Assembly: GCA_002311925.1 (NCBI GenBank)
Contig: DCAK01000002.1
Coordinates: 18,912 to 31,338 of the forward strand
DNA from: Planctomycetes bacterium UBA1135
GTDB lineage: Bacteria > Planctomycetota > UBA1135
Direction of reading: 5' to 3'
DNA: 12,427 bases
In this document: positions 6,486 to 12,427 of the stretch, piece by piece
How the letters are laid out: each line of letters begins with the position of its first letter
Position numbering within the stretch: position 1 is the stretch's first letter
The notes under the pieces: generated by a model
What the model was told of the DNA's origin: nothing
Databases searched by the model: none
The model's input: only the letters and a program-made list of their open reading frames with translations
Made by a program: the position numbers and the translations under genes

Positions 6486-8639
6486 TTGACGGGTCTCGTC
6501 CGCCGGACCTTCACCGCCTGCGCGGTGGCGCTCGCCTGGCTTGCCATGGCGGCACCGGCCTCGGCCTACATCGGGCCCGGGGCCGGTTTCGCCTTCTTGT
6601 CGGGCGGCCTGGTCCTGGTGGGCGCGCTCTTCCTGGCCATCGGCATTGTCTTCGCCTACCCGGTGAAGATGGTCATCCGCCTGGTGACGGGCCGCGGCCG
6701 CATCCGTGGCGAAACCAAGCGCCTCGTCATCCTCGGTTTCGACGGCATGGACCCCCAGCTGGCCCGCCGCTTCATGGACGAGGGTCGCATGCCCAACCTG
6801 GCCGCCATGGCCAAGGAGGGCACCTTTTCGCCGCTGCAGACCTCCTACCCGTCGATGTCGCCGGTCGCCTGGTCGAGCTTCTCGACCGGAACCGACGCGT
6901 CTCGGCACAACATCTTCGACTTCATCACCCGCGACCCCTGCACCTACCTGCCCATCCTCTCGAGCACCCAGATTGATGGGGCGAAGAAGATGCTCAAGCT
7001 GGGCAAGTGGCGCATCCCCCTCGGCAAGCCCAGCATCCGCCTTCTCCGCAAGGGCCGCACCTGGTGGAGCATCCTGGGTGAACGACGCATCTTCAGCAAC
7101 ATCATCCGGGTCCCCATCACCTTCCCGCCGGAAGAATTCCACGGCGCCTGCCTTTCCGGGATGTGCGTCCCCGACCTGCGGGGAACCCAGGGTTCGTTTT
7201 CCTTCTGGACCACCGACGCCTCCCTCGGCGGCCCCGATGCCGGCGGCGAGGTCAACGTCGTCTCCCGTCAGGGGAACATCCTGCGCGGGTCCATCATCGG
7301 CCCGCCCAACCCCATGCTGGAAGGCAACCCGGTCATGCGCATCCCCATGCGGATGGAGGTCCTCGAAGAAGACAAGAAAATCAAGATCGTCCTCGGGGCC
7401 AAGGGCAAGCAGCAGACCCTCGAGCTGGGTGTCCGCGAGTACTCCGACTGGGTGACCCTGGAATTCAAGGCGGCCCCCGTCATGGGAACCGTCACCGGCA
7501 TCGTCCGCTTCTACTGCATGGGAACCGGCCCCGAATTCGGCCTCTACATGACCCCCATCCAGATCGACCCCGCCAATCCGGCGATGCCCATCTCGCATCC
7601 GCAGGTCTACTCGGTCTACCTCGCCAAGAAGCACGGCCCCTTCGCGACCCTCGGCCTCGCCGAGGACACCTGGGCCCTGAACGAACGGGTCATCGACGAA
7701 AAGGCCTTCTGGGAATACGCGATGCTCATCATGGAGGAACGCAAGAAGATGCTCTTCGACGCGTTGCAGACCACCCGTCGTGGTTCAATCGTCTGCGTCT
7801 TCGACACCACCGACCGGGTCTCGCACATGTTCCACCGCTACCTTGATCCCAGCCACCCGGCCAACGAGGGCCAGGACATGGAATGGGGCAAGGACAAGGT
7901 CGCCGAGGTCTACTCCCTGGCCGACGAGGTGGTGGGGGAGGTGCGCAGGAAGCTCAAGCCCGGGCGAGACCGGCTGCTCATCGTTTCCGACCACGGATTC
8001 TGCCAGTTCAAGCGCGGGGTCAACCTCAACGCCTGGCTGCGGGACGAGGGCTACCTGGTGCTCAAGGACGACGCCCCGGTGGACGAGGAATCCGGGAAGC
8101 CGGTTTCCCGCGACTGGCTCCAGGATGTGGACTGGACCCGCACCCGCGCCTTTTCCCTGGGCCTGACCGGCCTCTTTCTCAATCGCAAGGCCCGCGAGCG
8201 GGACGGAGTCGTCGAGGAATCCGAGGTCGACGCCCTCAAGGGGGAAATTCGAGGCAAGCTTTCGGAATTGACAGACCCCAAGACGGGGGACAAGGTCTTC
8301 CGCGAGGTCTTCGACGCGGCCGGAATCTTCACCGGCCCCTACGTCTTCGAGGCTCCCGACCTCTTCATGGGTTATGTGCGCGGCTATCGGAATTCCTGGG
8401 ACTGTGCGACCGGCGCCTGTCCTCCCGAGGTCTTCTCCGACAACACCAAGGCATGGTCGGGCGACCATTGCGTGGACCCGCGCGAGGTTCCCGGGGTCCT
8501 CTTTTCCGACCGACCCATCCAGGCCGAGAATCCCGACCTTATGGACTTGGCCCCGACGGCCCTGGAAATGTTCGGGTTGAAACCGCCGGCCAACATGCAG
8601 GGCAAGTCCCTGTTCGCCACCGAGGAGGCGGGTCCGTGA
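6486..8639 (+). CDS. Membrane-anchored AP-superfamily phosphodiesterase-like protein (YIGPGAG type)
   Basis: A 717-residue protein. I choose the TTG at 6486, four bases after the cysC stop, because it supplies a complete signal sequence (MTGLVRRTFTACAVALAWLA...PASA). GTG at 6525 and ATG at 6546 would truncate it. After the signal comes YIGPGAGFAFLSG and a membrane helix (about 38-65) ending in basic residues, then the catalytic domain facing the other side. Active-site elements are D86 in GFDGMD, S125 in MSPVAW, HNIFDF (141-146), D443/H447 in TTDRVSHMF, D502-H503 in SDHGF and H661 in WSGDHC: a full two-metal set. A beta insert (about 260-360: GSIIGPPNP, YSDWVTLEF, PIQIDP) lies between the two halves of the fold. 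It is closely related in design to the genes at 463 and 8636. The YIGPGAG leader recurs in bacterial AP proteins I recall; the substrate is not known to me. Confidence 0.88.
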   Translation: MTGLVRRTFTACAVALAWLAMAAPASAYIGPGAGFAFLSGGLVLVGALFLAIGIVFAYPVKMVIRLVTGRGRIRGETKRLVILGFDGMDPQLARRFMDEGRMPNLAAMAKEGTFSPLQTSYPSMSPVAWSSFSTGTDASRHNIFDFITRDPCTYLPILSSTQIDGAKKMLKLGKWRIPLGKPSIRLLRKGRTWWSILGERRIFSNIIRVPITFPPEEFHGACLSGMCVPDLRGTQGSFSFWTTDASLGGPDAGGEVNVVSRQGNILRGSIIGPPNPMLEGNPVMRIPMRMEVLEEDKKIKIVLGAKGKQQTLELGVREYSDWVTLEFKAAPVMGTVTGIVRFYCMGTGPEFGLYMTPIQIDPANPAMPISHPQVYSVYLAKKHGPFATLGLAEDTWALNERVIDEKAFWEYAMLIMEERKKMLFDALQTTRRGSIVCVFDTTDRVSHMFHRYLDPSHPANEGQDMEWGKDKVAEVYSLADEVVGEVRRKLKPGRDRLLIVSDHGFCQFKRGVNLNAWLRDEGYLVLKDDAPVDEESGKPVSRDWLQDVDWTRTRAFSLGLTGLFLNRKARERDGVVEESEVDALKGEIRGKLSELTDPKTGDKVFREVFDAAGIFTGPYVFEAPDLFMGYVRGYRNSWDCATGACPPEVFSDNTKAWSGDHCVDPREVPGVLFSDRPIQAENPDLMDLAPTALEMFGLKPPANMQGKSLFATEEAGP
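8622..8628 (+). promoter_or_regulatory. Strong ribosome binding site for the GTG start at 8636
   Basis: GAGGAGG lies seven bases before the GTG at 8636, inside the last codons of the preceding gene. It is the best Shine-Dalgarno sequence in the window. It fixes the start of the next AP gene, which overlaps its predecessor in a GTGA arrangement typical of translational coupling. Confidence 0.8.
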
Positions 8640-10789
8640 ATCCATTCCTCCCCCCGCGAGGCCTTCTTCTCGCCCTTGCCCTCCTGCCCCTCTTCGGCTC
8701 ATGCGGAGGTTCCACTCCCGACGGCCCTCGAGTCGTGGTCCTCGGCATCGACGGACTCGACCCCGTCATGCTTGCCGAGCGGATCGAGCGCGGGCTCTGC
8801 CCCAACCTGGGCAAGCTGGTGGCCGAGGGCACCTTCAGCCCGCTGGGGACCTCCTGGCCGCCCCAATCGCCGGTGGCCTGGTCGAATTTCATCACCGGCG
8901 CCAACCCCGGTCGCCACGGCCTGTTCGATTTCGTCCATCCCAACCGCGCCGACTACGGGGTCCAGAATTCCATGAGCACCACCGAGGAGGTGGGCCTTGA
9001 ACTTTCCCTCTTCGGATACCGCATCCCCCTGACCGGCGGCGACCAGGTCACCACCCGTGACTTCCCCGCCTTCTGGGACGTGATGGCCGACGCCGGGGTT
9101 CCGGTCACCGTCTGCCGCATTCCCGCCGCATTCCCGCTCGAGGAGGTCTCGGATGCCGTGGTCTTCCCCGACATGGGCACCCCCGACCTCACCGGCGCCG
9201 CGGCCGGCAAGGCCACCCTTTGGACCGAGAGCCGGACCGCCGTGCGCAAGGACGGCGAATCCACCAGGACCCGGCCCATCGAGCTCGACCGTTCACGGAT
9301 GAAGGACGGGAAGGGGACCGCCAAGGTCAACATCGCGCTCCGCGGCCCCGACGACGCCCTCCTGGACCTGCGCGACCTGGAGGATGAACTGGAAGCGGCC
9401 GAAAACGCGGGCGGAATGGCCACCATCCTCCGCCTCCGCTCCCGCATGGCGAGAGAGCGGCAGGTGATTCAGCCGGCCGTCCTCTGGCTCGACCGGACGG
9501 GCCCCGAACCCATCCTGGCCGTCGAGATCTCCGACCAATTCGCTTTGGCCGGTCCCGGGGAATGGACCGACTGGATTGCCGTCGAATTCCCAATGCTTGG
9601 GGGAATGATGAACCTCACCGGCTGGACCCGCTTCCTCTTCAGCGGGGTCGAGCCCTTCGAGGTCTACGCGGCTCCCATCCAAATCGACCCCTGGAACCCG
9701 GCCATGCAGGTCAGTTCCCCCGAGGAGGCTTCGGCCGAGCTCGCCGACGCCATCGGTCCTTACTACACCCAGGGATTCCCCGACGCCTACAAGGCCTACA
9801 AGGTCGGCCTTCTCGACACCCCCGGATTCGTGAGCCAATCGGACACCGTGATGGAGGAACGGGGCGCCATGCTCGACTGGGCCCTTGACGGTCTCGACCA
9901 GGACGGCGGCGTCCTCTTCTTCTACGTCGGTTCGCTCGACATGCGCTGCCACATGCTCTGGTTCGCCCAGGACGAGGAGCACCCTCACAAGGAGGCGGGC
10001 GCCTTGGAAAACCACGACCACGAAATCGACCGCATCTACGCCCAGGTCGACGCCATGGTGGGGGGGTTGGTCGGCCGCCTCCGCCCCGACGACAGCTTCA
10101 TCATCATCTCCGAGCACGGGTTCGCCCCCTTCCGCCGCAAGATGCATGTCAACGACTGGCTGGTCGAGAAAGGCTGGCTGGTGCTCAAGGATGGAGAAAA
10201 TTCCGGCAACATCCATGTTCCCGGAACCCTGGAGGACGGCTCCCCCGACCCGGATTCCGGAATCATCGACTGGTCCCGTTCCAAGGCCTGGTGCGTGGGT
10301 TTCAACGGAATCCACCTCAACCGGGCTGGCCGCGAGGGGCTGGGAGTCGTGACCGACGCCGAATCCGAAGCTCTCCTGGCCGAGATTTCCGCCGCACTCC
10401 TTGAACTCCTGGACGCCGACGGAACCCCCGTCTTTCACGCCGTGGAGAGGGCGACCACCGTCTATTCGGGCCCCCATGTGGGCGACGCCCCCGACCTCCA
10501 GCTGGGTTTCGCTCGCGGTTACGGAGCCTCGGACGAGTGCGCCGTCGGCGGAATCACCGGCGAAGGGGTCCTGGTCGACAACGATTCCCGCTGGTCGGGT
10601 TCCCACCTCATGGCGCCGGAAGTGGTCCCCGGCGTTCTGCTCCTCCGCCGGCCGCGCGATATTTCGCCGGACCCAGCGCTGGAGGATGTCACCGCCACCC
10701 TGTACAAGATGGTGGGCGTCACACCCCCTGAAGGGATGGACGGCCGCCCCCTGTTCGGAAACGGACAGAAAACTGGAAACCCGGAGTAA
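8636..10789 (+). CDS. AP-superfamily phosphodiesterase-like lipoprotein with altered metal site (EHG for DHG)
   Basis: A 717-residue protein starting at GTG 8636, chosen for its strong ribosome site and because it yields an export signal (GLLLALALLPLFGSCGG). The Cys at 23 sits in a loose lipobox (FGSC), so a lipoprotein is likely but not certain. The fold matches the two other large AP proteins: D39 in GIDGLD, S78 in QSPVAW, NPGRHGLFDF (90-99), D435/H439 in SLDMRCHM and H657 in WSGSH. The usual DHG motif reads E493-H494-G (GAG codon at 10112), and the Asp before the last His is S656. Metal site 2 is therefore changed from Asp to Glu; activity may be altered, slowed or lost. A helical insert (about 241-275) and the beta insert (about 280-352, including PIQIDPWNP) are present. 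It overlaps the previous gene by four bases, so the two are probably made together. Confidence 0.88.
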   Translation: MNPFLPPRGLLLALALLPLFGSCGGSTPDGPRVVVLGIDGLDPVMLAERIERGLCPNLGKLVAEGTFSPLGTSWPPQSPVAWSNFITGANPGRHGLFDFVHPNRADYGVQNSMSTTEEVGLELSLFGYRIPLTGGDQVTTRDFPAFWDVMADAGVPVTVCRIPAAFPLEEVSDAVVFPDMGTPDLTGAAAGKATLWTESRTAVRKDGESTRTRPIELDRSRMKDGKGTAKVNIALRGPDDALLDLRDLEDELEAAENAGGMATILRLRSRMARERQVIQPAVLWLDRTGPEPILAVEISDQFALAGPGEWTDWIAVEFPMLGGMMNLTGWTRFLFSGVEPFEVYAAPIQIDPWNPAMQVSSPEEASAELADAIGPYYTQGFPDAYKAYKVGLLDTPGFVSQSDTVMEERGAMLDWALDGLDQDGGVLFFYVGSLDMRCHMLWFAQDEEHPHKEAGALENHDHEIDRIYAQVDAMVGGLVGRLRPDDSFIIISEHGFAPFRRKMHVNDWLVEKGWLVLKDGENSGNIHVPGTLEDGSPDPDSGIIDWSRSKAWCVGFNGIHLNRAGREGLGVVTDAESEALLAEISAALLELLDADGTPVFHAVERATTVYSGPHVGDAPDLQLGFARGYGASDECAVGGITGEGVLVDNDSRWSGSHLMAPEVVPGVLLLRRPRDISPDPALEDVTATLYKMVGVTPPEGMDGRPLFGNGQKTGNPE

Positions 10790-10794
10790 AAACA

Positions 10795-10992
10795 ATGTTT
10801 GGAGGAAACAAGGTCAAGATCGACAAATCGGTTCTCGAACGGTGCCGCAAGTGTGCCGAAGTGGCCGGCTACGCCTCGGTCGAGGAGTTCATCGAGCACG
10901 TTCTCGAGAAGGAGCTCAAGGGAATCGAGGAGGCTGGAACTTCCGACGAGGCCATCACCGAATCCCTGAAGGGGCTGGGTTACATCAGCTGA
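10795..10992 (+). CDS. Second small RHH-like protein with LGY tail
   Basis: A 65-residue protein five bases after the AP gene, with GGAG at 10783-10786 as ribosome site. It aligns with the first operon protein over its whole length: a strand NKVKID, helix 1 (VLERCRKCAEVAGY), a turn with Ser (ASVEE), helix 2 (FIEHVLEKELKGIEE) and the tail ESLKGLGYIS. Shared positions include VKI, the aromatic after Gly (GF/GY), the FI..VL core of helix 2 and the LGY ending. The strand is short and less basic than in the first protein, so DNA binding is less certain; it may form a mixed dimer with it or act as an adaptor to the neighbouring AP or membrane protein. Two cysteines (C17, C20) are unusual for so small a cytoplasmic protein. 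Confidence 0.75.
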   Translation: MFGGNKVKIDKSVLERCRKCAEVAGYASVEEFIEHVLEKELKGIEEAGTSDEAITESLKGLGYIS

Positions 10993-11002
10993 TTCCCCGG
11001 GA

Positions 11003-11884
11003 ATGAAAGGCACCGCCATCACGGTCGCCTCCTGCGCCCTTCTCGTGGCCTGGGGGGCCCTCTCCCCCGAAACCTTCAACTTCGGTTTCGACGCCATCGA
11101 TTGGGTCTTCGGCTGGATGGGGGGATTCTGGGTGACCTTCCTGGTTTCCGCCTCGGTCGGGGTCTGCTTCCTGCTGGCCTTCCCGCATGTTTCCGCCCAG
11201 GCAGCCATCGCCTCGGTCAAGGACCGCATCAAGTACAACCTTCTCTCCATCCGTATCTTCCAGGACGACCTGCCGACGGTGGCCAGGGGAGTCGCCGGTT
11301 CCCTGGGATGGAACACGGTTTACCTGGGTCTGAACCTGCTTCCCATGGTGTTCCTGGCCGGTCCCTTCATGTACGTCTGGTTCCAGCTCGACGCCCTCTA
11401 CGCCTTCGACCCCCTTCAACCCGGCGACAAGAGGATGGTGGTTGCCGAACTCCAGGAGGGGGTCGACTCCGCCGCGGTCGAAGTCTTCATCCCCGATTTC
11501 GCCGTTCTCGGCAAACGGGCCAACCTTCCCGGCCGGGTGGTCCTGGAAGTGACGGCCTCCGGCCCAGGTCTTGGGGAAATCGAATTCCGCAGCGGAGGAG
11601 AAACCGTTGGCAAGGTCCTGGCCGTGGGTGAACGACCCCGGCGCCTTGCCCGCATCCGCACCTCCGACCCCTGGGGTGAGTTCTTCAAGGCGCGCGACCC
11701 CATGATCGGCTTCGGCGAGCCGGTGCTGCACTCAGCCTCCTTCGTCCGCTCAATCTGGCTGGAATACCCGGCCGCCCCTCTTGGACCCTTCGGCGGCGGC
11801 GAGATTGCCATCATGCTTCTCTTCATGGTCGTGTCCCTCCTCGTGGGTTTCGGCCTGAAGGGAGTCTTCGGGGTCGAAATCTAA
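11003..11884 (+). CDS. Four-helix membrane protein of unrecognised family (last operon gene)
   Basis: A 293-residue protein that starts ten bases after the second RHH-like gene. Hydrophobic helices are visible at about 4-20, 41-60, 104-128 and 267-286. Between helices 2 and 3 is a polar, probably cytoplasmic segment containing SVKDRIKYNLLSIRIFQDDL (71-90). Between helices 3 and 4 a ~135-residue domain, FDPLQPGDKRMVVAEL onward, has the alternating pattern of a beta-sandwich with several Val/Gly-rich strands and would lie outside the cytoplasm. I recall similar proteins beside AP-superfamily genes in planctomycete-type genomes but cannot name a family. The helix and charged-segment order is loosely reminiscent of DUF106/EMC3-like proteins, a weak alternative. 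Its position at the end of the operon suggests it works with the exported AP enzymes, as anchor, flippase-like or assembly component; this is inference. Confidence 0.8.
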   Translation: MKGTAITVASCALLVAWGALSPETFNFGFDAIDWVFGWMGGFWVTFLVSASVGVCFLLAFPHVSAQAAIASVKDRIKYNLLSIRIFQDDLPTVARGVAGSLGWNTVYLGLNLLPMVFLAGPFMYVWFQLDALYAFDPLQPGDKRMVVAELQEGVDSAAVEVFIPDFAVLGKRANLPGRVVLEVTASGPGLGEIEFRSGGETVGKVLAVGERPRRLARIRTSDPWGEFFKARDPMIGFGEPVLHSASFVRSIWLEYPAAPLGPFGGGEIAIMLLFMVVSLLVGFGLKGVFGVEI

Positions 11885-11950
11885 ATTCAATGTCCAGACT
11901 TCTCTGTCGAAGGTGATTCCTGGTAGAGTCCACTCCGAACGATGTATGTA

Positions 11951-11986
11951 GGGTGGGGCTCTCTGGAGGGACCCCGCCCTTTTATT
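11951..11986 (+). terminator. Probable intrinsic terminator after the operon
   Basis: GGGTGGGG (11951-11958) pairs with CCCCGCCC (11972-11979) over eight positions, with one G-U pair, around a 13-base loop; TTTTATT follows directly. This is the classic layout of a Rho-independent terminator, 67 bases after the last operon stop. The start of the next gene lies only ten bases beyond the T-run, so the stem could alternatively act as an attenuator for the symporter. Confidence 0.75.
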
Positions 11987-11996
11987 CTGGGCGACC

Positions 11997-12427
11997 TTGA
12001 AGCTCCACACCCGCATCCTTTTGGGCATGGCCCTCGGCGTCGTCGTCGGCCTGGCCTTGCGGGCGTTCGCAGGCGACCTCTCCGCCCCCGCCCCGGAAAG
12101 CTGGTTGGCCCCCTTCGTGCTGGCGGCCGACATCTTTCTGCGGCTGCTCAAGCTGCTCATCGTCCCCCTCATCCTGACGAGCATCGTCACCGGGATTTCG
12201 GGCATCGGCGGGAGCCGCGATTTCGGCCGGCTGGGCGGCAAGACCCTGGCCTGGTACCTCACCACCTCGGTCCTTGCCATCCTGCTGGGGCTGGTGGTGG
12301 TCAACCTGTTCCAGCCCGGAACCGGCGCCGACCTTGGTCTCGAGATTCCGAAGGCCTTCGAACCCGGCGCCGGAAGCACCTTCGGAGAAGTCCTGGGGAA
12401 CATGGTTCCCCCCAACGCCTTTGCGGC
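11997..12427 (+). CDS. Na+/H+-dicarboxylate/amino-acid symporter (DAACS family), N-terminal part
   Basis: The frame is open from a TTG at 11997 to the window edge (143 codons), so the C-terminal two thirds are missing. TTG gives MKLHTRILLGMALGVVVGLALR, a typical first helix for glutamate/C4-dicarboxylate symporters such as GltP and DctA. The next ATG, at 12027, would cut the helix. Further family hallmarks are FLRLLKLLIVPLILTSIVTG followed by a small-residue turn (GISGIGG), the LAWYLTTSVLAILLGLVVV helix and the NMVPPNAFA signature. These are inner-membrane, cation-coupled carriers for aspartate, glutamate, succinate, fumarate or malate; the substrate-determining C-terminal part is not in the window. 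The gene lies directly after the terminator and has no clear Shine-Dalgarno at normal spacing. It is probably separate from the sulfate-activation operon. Confidence 0.85.
   Translation, partial: MKLHTRILLGMALGVVVGLALRAFAGDLSAPAPESWLAPFVLAADIFLRLLKLLIVPLILTSIVTGISGIGGSRDFGRLGGKTLAWYLTTSVLAILLGLVVVNLFQPGTGADLGLEIPKAFEPGAGSTFGEVLGNMVPPNAFA

Noticed and set aside
6417..7634. Long minus-strand open frame opposite the AP gene at 6486 (similar cases at 4163-5071, 7785-8702, 9293-10795)
   Set aside because: Compositionally odd Gly/Asp/His/Val-rich products, antisense to well-motivated genes; no motifs or plausible starts.
7883..8635. Extension of the AP gene at 8636 to an earlier start
   Set aside because: It would overlap the catalytic C-terminus of the previous gene for 750 bases with Arg/Gly-rich shadow sequence; a strong GAGGAGG and an export signal fix the start at the GTG at 8636.
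1..12427. tRNA, rRNA, insertion sequences or phage genes
   Set aside because: Nothing resembling these was seen; intergenic space is only about 600 bases in total and is accounted for above.

Overview
The window is GC-rich, protein-dense bacterial DNA (G and C clearly dominate by eye, and most codons end in G or C). A lipoprotein signal with a clean lipobox, several exported or membrane-anchored alkaline-phosphatase-superfamily (AP) enzymes and a dicarboxylate-type symporter suggest a Gram-negative-like heterotroph. AP proteins of this SPVAW.../NPG.HGIFDF type are familiar from Planctomycetota, Verrucomicrobiota and similar metagenomic phyla, but no marker gene here fixes the taxon. Most genes start without a clear Shine-Dalgarno sequence; 8636 and 10795 are the exceptions.

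Left part (1-3338). A minus-strand gene runs off the left edge (1-406): a membrane-anchored protein with a proline-rich linker. Divergent from it is a 794-residue AP-superfamily phosphodiesterase-like protein (463-2847) with a two-helix hydrophobic hairpin inserted in its catalytic domain. It meets tail-to-tail, with a 4-base overlap, a minus-strand TPR-like lipoprotein (2844-3338).

Control region (3339-3538). This AT-richer gap separates the lipoprotein gene from the main operon. It holds a poly-A/poly-T tract, three perfect 11-bp tandem repeats, an inverted copy of the repeat core and a TACAAT hexamer. Together these look like the promoter/operator of the operon.

Main operon (3539-11884, plus strand). 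Eight genes with gaps of 41 bases or less: ribbon-helix-helix (RHH)-like protein 1, ATP sulfurylase (sat), a compact sulfatase-like AP protein without signal peptide, APS kinase (cysC), two large exported AP-superfamily proteins (the second with an altered metal-site motif), RHH-like protein 2, and a four-helix membrane protein of unrecognised family. Sat and CysC together convert sulfate and ATP to PAPS. No PAPS reductase, sulfotransferase or PAP phosphatase is in the window, so the use of PAPS must be inferred from the AP proteins interleaved with the activation genes. A sulfated or phosphorylated envelope or extracellular product is the simplest hypothesis.

Right end (11885-12427). A probable intrinsic terminator closes the operon. 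Immediately after it starts a partial Na+/H+-dicarboxylate/amino-acid symporter that runs off the edge.

The most interesting material is the operon itself, in which sulfate activation is physically interleaved with AP enzymes, bracketed by two small RHH-like proteins with similar L-x-x-LGY tails, and preceded by a candidate RHH-type operator.
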